The notes under the pieces: generated by a model | Seen by the model: only the letters and a program-made list of their open reading frames with translations | Database searches by the model: none | Told to the model about the DNA's origin: nothing | Translations under genes and position numbers: made by a program | In this document: one piece after another, positions 39,504 through 51,293 of the stretch | Layout of the letters: each line of letters opens with the position of its first letter | Numbering within the stretch: position 1 is the stretch's first letter | Assembly (NCBI GenBank): GCA_933228895.1 | Contig: OW121852.1 | Coordinates: 128,831,544 to 128,895,543 of the forward strand | Length of the DNA: 64,000 nucleotides | Direction: 5' to 3' | Source of the DNA: Platycnemis pennipes | Taxonomy: Eukaryota > Arthropoda > Insecta > Odonata > Platycnemididae

Positions 39504-40916
39504 AATGAATTAAGGAATTTCTTTATGTGCTGTGTACGGAATGTACTGTAGAGAGAGTTAGCTTCCGATATTTCTCACTACCTGGAAATAGTATTTACCA
39601 AATCCGTGACCGAACACGTTTCATCCATCATGTTTCCTATATGATGTAGTATCATGTGTCCATATAGTAGCCTATTTGTCGATGACGCAGTAGTGTACAG
39701 GGAAATTCTATGCCCAAATGATTAAGAATGTATAATTATTGACCTACAAGCAATTTAAACTTGGTGTGATACATGGCAGTTAGAATTCAACTTTAAAAAA
39801 ATGTAATGAATTTTTGGAAAAAGAATAGTTCTCCTCCTAGCACTTACAAAATAAGTAATAATGAATTATCAAACGTGGAATCCATTAAAGATCTTGGAAT
39901 GAGACTGACACATGTTCTTTCCGGGGGTAAACACATAAGGTCTTTTCTGGGGTAAAAACATACGTGAAATGAATGGTGAAGCGAATCGTAAACTGGGATT
40001 CGTCAAAAGAGTACTGGGTAAATGTGACTATCATGTAAGAGAAATCAGTTACTTTTCCCTTGTAAGACCTCATTTCTACATCTACATCTACACGATACCC
40101 TGCAAGCCACCGCGAGGGTGTGTGGCAGGGGGTGAAGGTCACCAAGCATTCACTACTAGCATGCAAGCAAGCAACTAAAGGGTCTCATGCAACTAGATTG
40201 TTAGTATCTATAGTATTTGAGGGGTTAATACATGCATCATGCACTACAGAATACTCTAAAATATTTCCCCTACCTATCCCTTTCCTATGCTGCCTATTCT
40301 GTTCTCTTATAGTACGGGGGAAAAATGCCATTTTGAATCTATCTGTACGACAATCTATCTCTCTAATCTTATTTATCTGGTCGAATCTAGCATAATACGC
40401 TGGTGTTTTCAATATGTGCCTAACATCTTCAGTAAAGCTATCCGATTGAAATTTCTCTAATAGATTTAATCTGAACTTTAACCTACGCTCTGATAATGAT
40501 TCCCACCCTAATTCTTGTATTAATTCTGATACACTACTCAACCTATCGTAACACCTTTTGACGAACCTAGCTGCTCTACGCTGCACACTGTCTAGTTCTC
40601 TCATCAAACCTAATTCATTAGGATCCCATACACTGGCTGCATACTCAAGGTGGGGCCTAACTAGTGAAAAGTAGCATCGCTCTTTTGTCTTCTCATCACA
40701 TTTCCCAAGTACTCTTTTTATAAATCCTAGCTTTCTCTTCGCTCGGCCGCATATTTCCCTTATGTGTCTTCCCCACGATAAATCTTTAGTGATTGTTACA
40801 CCTAAATATCTTACGGTTTCAACGTTTTCGATCTTCGTGTTATTAATTCTATAGGATCGCTCTATCGAATTATTCCTCCTCCAAAAATTGATAGCTACAC
40901 ACATTTTAGGAATATG
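39504..40916 (+). pseudogene. Decayed LINE A copy, interrupted by a B insertion
   Basis: 39540-40075 shows scattered matches to A ORF2 (ATGACGCAGTAGTGTACAGGG for DDAVVYR, WCDTWQLE, NELTNVESIK, GKHIR, ANRKLGFVKRVLGKCD) up to RPHF. It resumes at 40902-40916 (CATTTTAGGAATATGC) after the B insertion, with a CATTT duplication. Many frameshifts. Confidence 0.7.
40076..40901 (-). mobile_element. LINE family B, 5'-truncated copy
   Basis: Tail, module, 3' UTR and open ORF2 C-terminus (to CVAINFWRRNNS). Flanked by CATTT (40071-40075, 40902-40906). Lacks the RT core. Confidence 0.9.
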
Positions 40917-41103
40917 CATCTACATCTACATAATACCCTGCAAGCCACCATAAAGGTGTGTGGCAGGGGGTGAACTCTCACCAAACATGCACTACATATC
41001 ATGCATGAAAAAGGAAGAGTATTAATATAGTAGTAGGAACTCCACCAATTACAAAAGATAGAAAATGCAAAGCAAACACGCAAAAACATTCTGTTCGTTG
41101 GGT
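40917..41103 (-). mobile_element. LINE subfamily A2 3' end
   Basis: (ATCTAC) tail, module with ACCATAAAGGTGTGTGG, GGTGAACTCTCACC hairpin and A2-type 3' UTR to CATTCTGTTCGTTGGGT. Truncated before ORF2. Confidence 0.8.
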
Positions 41104-44033
41104 AGATCATTTGTCAGTCTTATTCCAAGATATTTAATGGATTCCACGTTTGTTAATTCATTATTATTTATTTTGTAAGTGCTAGGAGGAGAGCTATTCT
41201 TTTACCGAAAATTCATTACAAGACATTTTTTAAAGTTTAGTTCTAACTGCCATGTATCACACCAAGTTTCAATTGCTTGTAGGTCAATATTTAAATATTC
41301 CTTATCGTTTGGGCATAAAATTTCCCTGTATACTACTGCGTCATCGGCAAATAGACGAAGCTTACTTTTTACCACCTTATGGGTATCATTTCATCTACAT
41401 CTACATCTACATAATACCCTGCAAGCCACCACAAGGGTGTGTGGCAGGGGGTGATTGCTCACCAAACATGCACTACATATCATGCATAAAAAAGGAATAG
41501 TATTAATATAGTAGTCAGAACTACACTATTTAAAAAAGATAGAAATTTCAAAGCAAACATGCAAAAACATTCTGTTAGTAGGGTTAGCTTTAAGTACTCA
41601 TACCAACATGCAGCTACCAATGCTATTCATTGCTACTCTCCGATAGGACATATTTACCTTTATTCGTATCTCTTATTGTGCGAGGGAAAAAGGACATTTT
41701 GAATCGGTCAGTTCGGCAATCAATTTCTCTAACTTTATGATTATGGTCCAGTCTGCCATAGTAAGTTGGGGTTCGTAAAATATTTTTAACATCATCACTG
41801 AAAATATTGCCTTGGAATTTGTGGAAGAGATTAAGTCTAAATTTCAACCTGCGATCTGACAATGATTCCCATTTATATTCATTTAATAGACTGGTTACGC
41901 TAATATAATTATCGTATCGTCCCTTTACAAATCTTGCCGATCTTCGCTGCACACGTTCAAGTTCATTACTTAGACCGATTTCGTAGGGATCCCATACACT
42001 GGCAGCATATTCCAAATGAGGTCTAACAAGGGAAAAGTAGCTGATTTTTCGTACATGATCGTCACATTTACCCAATACTCTTTTAATGAAACCCAGTTTG
42101 CGATTCGCTTGACCCATTATTTCACGAATGTGTTTACCCCAGGAAAGATCATTTGTCAGTCTTATTCCAAGATATTTAATGGATTCCACGTTTGTTAATT
42201 CATTATTACTTATTTTGTAAGTGCTAGGGGGAGAGCTATTCTTTTTCCAAAAATTCATTACAAGACATTTCTTAAAGTTTAATTCTAATTGCCATGTATC
42301 ACACCAAGTTTCAATTGCTTGTAGGTCAATATTTAAATATTCTTTATCATTCGGGCATAGAATTTCCCTGTACACTACTGCGTCATCGGCAAATAGACGA
42401 AGCTTACTTTTTACCACCTTTTGGATATCATTAATATACAAAAGGAATAGGAGTGGACCTATCACACTACCTTGTGGGACACCCGAAGTGACTTTAATTG
42501 CCGGTGAGGAAACACCGTCCAAAACAACCCTTTGAACCTGATCATGCAGAAAATCATTAATCCATGATATAATGTTACTGTCTAACCCATAAGATTTTAA
42601 CTTCAAAATTAGTTTACTGTGCGAAACCTTGTCAAAAGCCTTCTTGAAGTCGAGAAATATAGCATCCACTGGAATATTATTTTCGCCAGAAACTAAAATA
42701 TCGTGGGAAAAGAGAGCAAGTTGAGTTTCACACGATCTGCTCTTTCGGAAGCCATGCTGGACATTGGACAATAAATTCTGGCTATCTAGGTGTCCCATGA
42801 CTGAACTGACAATTATATGTTCTAGGACCTTGCATGAAATGGATGTGAGGGATATAGGTCTGTAGTTAGATGGCTGCTCCTTATCGCCACTTTTAAAAAT
42901 GGGTGTTACATCGGCTGCTTTCCAGTCCATCGGTACGACGTGTTCGGTCAGGGATTTATTAAATACTATTTCAAGGTAGGGGGAAATTTCGGATGCTAAC
43001 TCTCTATTTACGCGGGAGGGAATTTGATCAGGGCCAGGAGATTTGTTGGGGCTTATATCTTTAAGTACAAGTAAGACAAATGTACTCTTTAAGTACATTT
43101 ATGTACAAAAGGAATAGGAGTGGACCTATGACACTACCTTGTGGGACACCCGAAGTGACTTTAATTGCCGGTGAGGTAACACCGTCCAAAACAAAACTTT
43201 GAACCCGATCATGCAGAAAACCATTAATCCATGATATAATGTTACTGTCTAACCCATAAGATTTTAATTTCAGAATTAGTTTTCTTTGAGAAAACTTGTC
43301 AAAAGCTTTCTTTAAGACAAAAATATAGCATCCACTGGAGTATTATTTTCGCCAGAAACTAAAATATCGTGGGAAAAGAGAGCAAGTTGAGTTTCGCATG
43401 ATCTGATCTTTCGGAAGCCATGCTGAACATTGGACAATAAATTCTGGCTATCTTGGTGCCCCATGACTGAACTTACAATTATATGTTCTACGATCCTGCA
43501 TGAAATGGATGTGAGGGATATAGGTGTGTAGTTAGATGGCTGCTCCCTATCACCACTTTTAAAAATGGGTGTTACATCGGCTGCTTCTCAGTCCATCGGT
43601 AGGACGTGTTCGGAAATGTCAATTGGTTGCATCAACCGCTGAAAGAGGTCAGGTAACACGACAGTTGGATCCCCGCAAGGTGGGTTAAAAACGGTTTGGA
43701 AGAAGGAATTTAGCAAGTTAACTTTGTCAAGTGTGTTTGTGGCCATTTCACCCCTATCATTTTTAAGTGAATGAACGGCAGACTTATGGCCTTGCACTTC
43801 CCTTACGTATGACCAGAAGACTTTTGGATTTTCTTTCAATTGTTCCCCAAGTGTTATTCTTTTGAAATCTGCAAATGCATTGCAAAGGGCTGTCTTTGCA
43901 GCGGATTTTGAAATTTTATAATTTTCAATAATTACATTACGCTCATCAGTGGGCATATGTTTACTAATTCTTTTCATTTTAGCATGACATATTCGCTGCC
44001 GTCTCAGGGATTTTCTCACTTCGGCATTGTACC
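41104..44033 (-). mobile_element. Older family A copy, split by a younger A insertion
   Basis: The pieces are 41104-41391 (RT downstream of motif C to YLG) and 43096-44033 (RT motifs A-B and linker). CATTT flanks the insertion (41387-41391, 43096-43100). The outer copy has many substitutions and a deletion at ~43613 fusing EHVLPMD to IDI; its open part at 43588-44019 covers only the linker region. Confidence 0.85.
41392..43095 (-). mobile_element. LINE family A, 5'-truncated copy with long open ORF2 part
   Basis: Tail, module, 3' UTR, then ORF2 open from ~43070 to 41623 (RT with FLDFKKAFD, GVPQGSVIGPLLF, FADDAVVY, and C-terminus to SSNE). At its 5' end homology stops after ATATCTTTAAGTA; 28 extra bases (43068-43095), partly copies of the adjacent AAGTACA motif, lie between it and the target. 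Confidence 0.9.
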
Positions 44034-44035
44034 AT

Positions 44036-44370
44036 ATGCTGCCAGTGTATGTGATCCCTACGAAATCGGTCTAAATAATGTACTTGAACGTGTGCAGCGA
44101 ACATCGGCAACTTTTCTACGGAATCCGGCTACGAAATCACAGGTAGTTGCATTTTGGTGTAAGGACTTGAAGGAAAGCCAACTAACAGCACGATTTTGCA
44201 TGCTTAGTTTGGTATTTTTATCTTTTTTTAAATATTGAAGTTTAGAATATATATATACTATACATACCCATACAATGTATAGATTTTTAAAATTTTTTAT
44301 TCATGATATGTAGTGCATATTAGGGGGGAATTAACCCCCTGGTACTCACCTTTGTATGGATTTATGTAGA
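44036..44370 (+). pseudogene. LINE A scraps: C-terminal piece and worn 3' end
   Basis: 44036-44110 matches YAASVWDPYEIGLNNVLERVQR. After ~60 unmatched bases, 44190-44370 shows a diverged A-type 3' UTR (TTTTTATTCATGATATGTAGTGCAT, GGGGGGAATTAACCCCC, GTAGATGTA). Confidence 0.6.
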
Positions 44371-44520
44371 TGTAAAATAGTGTACATTCCAATGGTATTG
44401 TACACGATATTTCAGTTGCGGCGACATCAGTACTGAAGCTGATGCGGTATTTTTAGATTTTAAAAAGGCATGTGATAAAGGTCGTCAAAATAAATTAATC
44501 TTTAAATTAGAGGTTTTAAA
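44371..44520 (+). pseudogene. LINE B RT motif A fragment
   Basis: Matches B from ACACGATATTT to AATCTTTAAATTAGAG, including DAVFLDFKKACDKGRQNKLI. The motif A catalytic Asp is preserved in this scrap, but nothing else of the element is. Confidence 0.7.
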
Positions 44521-44755
44521 ATATATAAATCGCGTAGCAACATAAATAGCATAACAACTAACAGCATGTTTTTGCAAGTGTGCTTTGCTATTATTATCTT
44601 TTTTTAAATAGCGTAGTTTTGAACAGTAGGTACCTATAAACGTACTGATCCTTTTTTTTAATGCATGATATGTAGTGCATGTTTGGTCAGAATTCAACCT
44701 CTGCCACACACCTTTATGGTGGCCTGCTGGGTATTGTGTAGATGTAGCCTAATTT
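44521..44755 (+). mobile_element. LINE subfamily A2 3' end
   Basis: A2-type 3' UTR (AACATCATAT..., AACAGTAGGTACCTATAAACG, TTTAATGCATGATATG) plus module and GTAGATGTA. 44766-44795 adds a truncated second hairpin module (GGTGATCTCCACCCCCTGCC). Confidence 0.7.
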
Positions 44756-44795
44756 CAACTCAATAGAGCATGTTTGGTGATCTCCACCCCCTGCC

Positions 44796-45392
44796 CGAGT
44801 ACATATCAGTAGCAAAAAACGCACCAGAGAAACAACGAAATGCTATTTGTCGTAATGCGGGCATCTCCTGTGTTTGGTTCTTTCTTTCAGTCCCTGCCAC
44901 ACACTCGTTGTCGGTTCCATCTTACTCGGTGTACGGTAGCAGATAATAACTCCTGATGCAAGGTGACTCCAATAGTCATGGAAAGTAAATTTCATTCTAC
45001 AACATAATATTTATTAACCACCACTTTTCACATCAGGAGTCTTTTACACCACGGCCGAACTGTTTACACAAAATTACCCACGCGGTGAAAAAGGGTGGTG
45101 TGCTGGTTGGAATTTCTGTGGTGTACTAATGAATATAATAATGGGTTTGGGGGAGGGAGCGGACGATACCCTCGCAGCAGGAGGGTGACCTCCAGGAGTT
45201 AATGGCTGCCCGGGTGGTCTTCAGGAGGTCACGGCAGGGTTAGCTTAGAGCAAACACAACTGAGTTCGCTAACACACGAGTACAACCAACGGTCTTTTTA
45301 AATAATTCCCTCGACATTCGCTAGGTAGCATTCCACATCTCGTATTTGTTGGAGTTCCCTGACACCTATCCTCACGGAGTGTTACGTAGATG
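44796..45392 (+). repeat. Repeat group D, copy 3 (opposite strand)
   Basis: Inverted relative to the copies at 813 and 12808 and the most complete. It runs from GAGTACATATCAGTAGC through CCCTGCCACACACTCGTTGTCGG, the TTCACATCAGGAGTC and GAGGGTGACCTCCAGGAG blocks, to CCTCACGGAGTGTTACGTAGATG. Non-coding; the end resembles the LINE 3' module. 45393-45482 holds nothing recognised. Confidence 0.6.
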
Positions 45393-45482
45393 AATTTTTA
45401 CAAGTTCCCAATAATCAAACTAACTTTTACATTCATCACAATGGGAAAAGGCCTAGAACCCGGCTTGTGTTTAAAAATACTT

Positions 45483-46349
45483 CTACATGTACATAATACC
45501 CTGCAAGCCACAGCGAGGGTGTGTGGCAGAGGGTGAAGATCACCAAGCATGCATTACTAACATGCAAACTAGCAACTATATTGTCTCATGCAACTAGATT
45601 GTTAGCATCTATAGTATGTAAGGGGTAATACATGCATCATGCACTACAGAATACTCTAAAATATTTCCCCTACCTATCCCTTTCCTATGCTGCCTATTCT
45701 GTTCTCTTATAGTACGGGGGAAAAATGCCATTTTGAATCTATCTGTACGACAATCTATCTCTCTAATCTTATTTATCTGGTCGAATCTAGCATAATAAGC
45801 TGGTGTTTTTAATATGTGCCTAACATCTTCAGTAAAGCTATCCGATTGAAATTTCTGCAATAGATTAAATCTGAACTTTAATCTACGCTCTGATAATGAT
45901 TCCCAACCTAATTCTTGTATTAATTCTGATACACTACTCAACCTATCGTAACACCTTTTGACGAACCTAGCTGCTCTACGCTGCACACTGTCTAGTTCTC
46001 TCATCAAACCTAATACATTAGGATCCCATACACTGGCTGCATACTCAAGGTGGGGCCTAACTAGTGAAAAGTAGCATCGCTCTTTTGTCTTCTCATCACA
46101 TTTCCCAAGTACTCTTTTTATAAATCCTAGCTTTCTCTTCGCTCGGCCGCATATTTCCCGGATGTGTCTACCCCACGATAAATCTTTAGTGATTGTTACA
46201 CCTAATATCTAACGGTTTCAACGTTTTCGATCTTCGTGTTATTAATTCTATGGGATCGCTCTATCGAATTATTCCTCCTCCAAAAATTGATAGCTACACA
46301 CTTGTTAAGGTTAAGTTCTAACTTCCATTTGTCGCGCCACTCTTGAATT
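45483..46349 (-). mobile_element. LINE family B, 5'-truncated copy
   Basis: Tail (CTACATGTACAT), module, 3' UTR, then ORF2 C-terminus. Open 45609-46007; a stop and a one-base deletion (CCTAATATCTAACGG) break it further upstream. Confidence 0.85.
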
Positions 46350-46350
46350 A

Positions 46351-46950
46351 CATCTACATCTACATAATACCCTGCAAGCCACCATAAAGGTGTGTGGCAG
46401 GGGGTGAACTCTCACTAAACAAAATTTCAATCGGATAGCTTTACTGAAGATGTTAGGCACATATTGAAAACACCAGCGTATTATGCTAGATTCGACCAGA
46501 TAAATAAGATTAGAGAGATAGATTGTCGTACAGATAGATTCAAAATGGCATTTTTCCCCCGTACTATAAGAGAACAGAATAGGCAGCATAGGAAAGGGAT
46601 AGGTAGGGGAAATATTTTAGAGTATTCTGTAGTGCATGATGCATGTATTAACCCCTCAAATACTATAGATACTAACAATCTAGTTGCATGAGACCCTTTA
46701 GTTGCTTGCTTGCATGCTAGTAGTGAATGCTTGGTGACCTTCACCCCCTGCCACACACCCTCGCGGTGGCTTGCAGGGTATCGTGTAGATGTAGATGTAG
46801 ATGAACATGCACTACATATCATGCATAAAAAAAGGATCAGTACCTTTATAGGTACTGTTCAAAACTACGCCATTTAAAAAAAGACAAAAATAGCAAAACA
46901 TACATGCAAAAACATGCCGTTAGTTGGGTTAGCTATAAGTCCTTATACCA
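46351..46950 (-). mobile_element. LINE subfamily A2 3' end, interrupted by a B insertion
   Basis: A2 tail and module at 46351-46421 continue at 46804-46950 (CATGCACTACATATC..., AACATGCCGTTAGTTGGG). The split carries AACA on both sides. Confidence 0.8.
46422..46803 (+). mobile_element. LINE family B 3' end (382 bp)
   Basis: Last ~88 codons of B ORF2 (46427-46691, FQSDSFTEDVRHILKTPAYY ... NNLVA), 3' UTR, module and tail, inserted into the A2 3' UTR with an AACA duplication. No catalytic region. Confidence 0.9.
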
Positions 46951-48990
46951 ACATCTACATCTACATAATACCCTGTAAGCCACCACAAGGGTGTGTGGCA
47001 GGGGGTGATTGCTCACCAAACATGCACTACATATCATGCACAAAAAAGGAATAGCATTAATATAGTAGTCAGAACTACACTATTTAAAAAGATAGAAATT
47101 GCAAAGAAAACATGCAAAAACATTCTGTTAGTAGGGTTAGCTTTAAGTACTCATACCAACATGCAGCTACCAATGCTATTCATTGCTACTCTCCGATAGG
47201 ACATATTTGCCGTTATTCGTATCTCTTATTGTGCGAGGGAAAAAGAACATTTTGAATCGGTCAGTTCGGCAATCAATTTCTCTAACTTTATGATTATGGT
47301 CCAGTCTGCCATAGTAAGTTGGGGTTCGTAAAATATTTTTAACATCATCACTGAAAATATTGCCTTGGAATTTGTGGAAGAGATTAAGTCTAAATTTCAA
47401 CCTGCGATCTGACAATGATTCCCATTTCAATTCATTTAATAGACTGGTTACGCTAATATAATTATCGTATCGTCCCTTTACAAATCTTGCCGATCTTCGC
47501 TGCACACGTTCAAGTTCATTACTTAGACCGATTTCGTAGGGATCCCATACACTGGCAGCATATTCCAAATGAGGTCTAACAAGGGAAAAGTAGCTGATTT
47601 CTCGTACATGATCGTCACATTTACCCAATACTCTTTTAATGAAACCCAGTTTGCGATTCGCTTGACCCATTATTTCACGAATGTGTTTACCCAAGGAAAG
47701 ATCATTTGTCAGTTTTATTCCAAGATATTTAATGGATTCCACGTTTCTTAATTCATTATTACTTATTTTGTAAGTGCTAGGAGGAGAGCTATTCTTTTTC
47801 CAAAAATTCATTACAAGACATTTCTTAAAGTTTAATTCTAACTGCCATGTATGAGAAAGTAGCTGATTTCTCGTACATGATCGTCACATTTACCCAATAC
47901 TCTTTTAATGAAACCCAGTTTGCGATTCGCTTGACCCATTATTTCACGAATGTGTTTACCCCAGGAAAGATCATTTGTCAGTTTTATTCCAAGATATTTA
48001 ATGGATTCCACGTTTCTTAATTCATTATTACTTATTTTGTAAGTGCTAGGAGGAGAGCTATTCTTTTTCCAAAAATTCATTACAAGACATTTCTTAAAGT
48101 TTAATTCTAACTGCCATGTATCACACCAAGTTTCAATTGCTTGTAGGTCAATATTTAAATATTCTTTATCGTTCGGGCATAGAATTTCCCTGTACACTAC
48201 TGCGTCATCGGCAAATAGACGAAGCTTACTTTTTACCACCATTTGAATATCATTAATATACAAAAGGAATAGGAGTGGACCTATCACACTACCTTGTGGG
48301 ACACCCGAAGTGACTTTAATTGCCGGTGAGGAAACATCGTCCAAAACAACCCTTTGAACCCGATCATGCAGAAAATCATTAATCCTAGATATAATGTTAC
48401 TGTCCTACCCATAAGATTTTAACTTCAAAATTAGTTTGCTGTGAGAAACCTTGTCAAAAGCCTTCTTGAAGTCGAGAAATATAGCATCCACTGGAATATT
48501 ATTTTCGCCAGAAACTAAAATATCGTGGGAAAAGAGAGCAAGTTGGGTTTCACACGATCTGCTCTTTCGGAAGCCATGCTGGACATTGGACAATAAATTC
48601 TGGCTATCTAGGTGTCCCATGACTGAACTGACAATTATATGTTCTAGGACCTTGCATGAAATGGATGTGAGGGATATAGGTCTGTAGTTAGATGGCTGCT
48701 CCCTATCGCCACTTTTAAAAATGGGTGTTACATCGGCTGCTTTCCACTCCATCGGTACGACGTGTTCGGTCAGGGATTTATTAAATACTATTTCAAGGTA
48801 GGGGGAAATTTCGGATGCTAACTCTCTATATACGCGGGAGGGAATTTGATCAGGGCCAGGAGATTTGTTGGGGCTTATATCTTTAAGTAATTTTTCAATA
48901 CCATTACAGGAAATGTCAATTGGTTGCATCAACCGCTGAAAGAGGTTAGGTAACACGACAGTTGAATCCCCGGAAGGTGGGTTAAAAACG
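46951..48990 (-). mobile_element. LINE family A copy with internal tandem duplication
   Basis: Tail to linker region (3' to 5'), with RT and C-terminus. A 269-bp segment is present twice in tandem (~47584-47852 and ~47853-48121), covering the WQLELNFKKC-to-YFSLV region, so ORF2 is split into 47176-47811, 47838-48344 and 48405-48956. Further frameshift near 48400 (CTGTCCTACCC). Truncated at ~48990 in the linker. Confidence 0.85.
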
Positions 48991-48999
48991 AAACGACAC

Positions 49000-49721
49000 T
49001 TCTATCACTGGAATTTTTTCTCCCAATCTGATTCTCTCTTGGTGCTCTTTTCCAACTAAAATTAAAATTAAAATCATTTGTGGTGAACTCTCAACAAACA
49101 TGCAGCTACCAATGTTATCCATTGCTACACTCGTACTGGATATATTTAGGCGTTACCATAGAGTTCCTTATCCTTACCTCCTGTTATGAAACTACACGTA
49201 TTCCAGTCTATCGAAGGGAGATTGAAATCTCCGCCTACTATTATTCCTCTATCATTCTTCCCAGAAAGTAATGTACGTATCTCTGACTCTAGCTCCATTA
49301 TAGAATTGACGTCTGCGTCCGCTGGCCTGTAATATGCACCTACATATATCTTTTTTGCGTTACTACTTTAGTTTTAACGGAACACCAAATACTTTCTACA
49401 TTTCCCTCTGAAGTGAGTTCTCTTCTACTGGCATACGGGTCCTTCACTGCTATGAATACTCCTCCTCCGTGTCTGCTTACTCTATCCTTTCTGTATACGG
49501 TAAAACACTTCGGAAATACTTAATGATCTGATATGTCCTTCGAAAGCCAGCTCTCTATACCTACGATTATATCTGCATCAGTACTTTTTATGAGGTGGTG
49601 AAATTCAGCTACTTTATTTCTTAAACTACGACAATTCACTACTATCACTGGAATTTTTTCTCCCAATCTGATTCTCTCTTGGTGCTCTTTTCCAACTAAA
49701 ATTAAAATTAAAATCACTTGT
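49000..49721 (-). pseudogene. LINE B endonuclease remnants with duplicated flank
   Basis: 49150-49720 matches B endonuclease on the minus strand (VIVVNCRSLRNKVAEFHHL, IIVGIESWLSKD, FYRPAD, GGDFNLPSID) with frameshifts. The ~100-bp stretch 49003-49102 (B ORF2 start plus AAATTAAAATTAAAATCA and A2 sequence) recurs at 49644-49743. An A2 3'-UTR piece (49078-49146) lies in between. Confidence 0.7.
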
Positions 49722-50165
49722 GGTGAACTCTCAACAAACATGCTCTACATATCATGCATAAAAAAGATTAGTACTTGTATAGGAACTGTTCAAAAACTAC
49801 GCTATTTTAATAAAGATAAAAATAGCAAAGCATACATGCAAAAACATGATGTTAGTTAGGGTTAGCTTTTATACCAAAATGGAGCTACCAATGTTATCCA
49901 TTGCTACACTCGTACAGGATATATTTACCGTTATTCATATCCCTAATTGTACGAGGAAAAAAGGACATTTTGAATCAGTCAGTTCGGCAATCAATTTCTC
50001 TAATTTCGTGATTATGGTCCAGTCTACCATAGTAAGTTATTGTCCGCAACATATTTTAACATCATCACTGAAAATACGGTCTTGGAATTTATTTAAGATA
50101 TTAAGTCTAAATTTCAACCTGCGATCTGACAATTATTCCCAATTTAATAATATTCGTCATCAAGA
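49722..50165 (-). pseudogene. LINE subfamily A2 3' UTR and ORF2 C-terminal relic
   Basis: Begins inside the GGTGAACTCTC hairpin without the terminal tail. Then come A2 3' UTR and decayed C-terminal codons (CRTDRFKMSFFPRTIRD, DHNHEIREID) to ~50150. Confidence 0.7.
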
Positions 50166-50235
50166 CATCGGTGAAATTATCCACTGATCAACGCTCCGTT
50201 ATTGCATCTGCATGTACGGTATAACCGATCACATT

Positions 50236-50281
50236 GTATGCCTGTTAAACCAACCCGTCTGGGTTGGTTTAACAGGCATAC
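50236..50281. repeat. 46-bp perfect hairpin with 4-nt loop
   Basis: Arms 50236-50256 and 50261-50281 are perfect 21-nt reverse complements with loop GTCT. It sits next to the broken end of an A2 C-terminal fragment, like the palindrome at 678-726. Confidence 0.85.
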
Positions 50282-50332
50282 ACTATGGTGAGGCAACTAT
50301 TAGTTGCAATATGACTTAATAATAGGTTAGTC

Positions 50333-50592
50333 TATTGTCTCATGCAACTTGATTGTTACTATCTATAGTATATAAGGGGTTAATACATGCATTATGCACT
50401 ACAGACTACTCTAAAATATTTCCCCTACCGATCCCTTTGCTATGCTGCTAATTCTGTTCTCTTATAGTACGGGGGAAAAATGCCATTTTGAATCTATCGG
50501 TACGACAATCTATCTCTCTAATCTTATTTATCTGGTCGAATTTACCATGATACGCTGGTTTTTTTAATATGTGCCTAACATCTTCAGTAATG
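50333..50592 (-). pseudogene. LINE family B 3' UTR and C-terminal scrap
   Basis: Matches B from TGTCTCATGCAACTTGATTG (3' UTR) through CRTDRFKM to DVRHILK, ending abruptly at 50590. No module or tail. Confidence 0.75.
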
Positions 50593-51293
50593 GAGCTCAA
50601 CACATTCAAAAAGTTCTCTCATTGTCTTTTCGAGCCAGACCAAACACAGAATACAAAATCCTCATATCTAAACAGGTACCACTCCTTATTAAGGAAACCC
50701 GCATCTTGTATCTGAAGGTATATTGTTTCGCTCGTCAAAAGATTCATTTAAACCAAAAATAAATGCTCGATAAATGTGCCGCCGATCAAAAGTAATTACA
50801 TTTATCATATTTAGAGAAGCTGCTTAAGTAACAATATAACCAGGGTAACGTTAAAATCCTGTCTGAGCCATGGTGCTTTTCGAACGCCCCTCATTTTAAA
50901 TTTAATTAAGATGGAAGTTAGCTCCGTAGAAATGCTTCCCTAACCCAACACAGTAGCGCGACCATAGCATTCAAGACGTCAGAGGCAAGATCTCAGTAAT
51001 TCCTTGTTTCATTAAAAAAGGTTGAAGAAATGTTCGTTGCGAATTTGTTATTTGCTGAGATGTCGGATGTAATGATTTCAGTCAGAATATATTGACTTTC
51101 GACAAATATTCGTTATTTACGTGAGGTGCAACCCATTGCATCGTAAGTCATTACATATATAGTTGCGTCTGTGTGTTTGGTGCAGTTGAAAGTGCTATGG
51201 TGGCTCTGTAAGTCACATATTAGGTTAACAAAAATTACAGAGTCACGCTCAGCACTGCTTTGTATTTATTAGCCCTTCATTTTCATAATTACT
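50593..51293 (+). other. Upstream region of ARMC8
   Basis: No LINE homology and no long ORF. Presumably contains the promoter and 5' UTR of ARMC8; I see no TATA box near 51250, so a dispersed promoter is likely. Confidence 0.4.
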
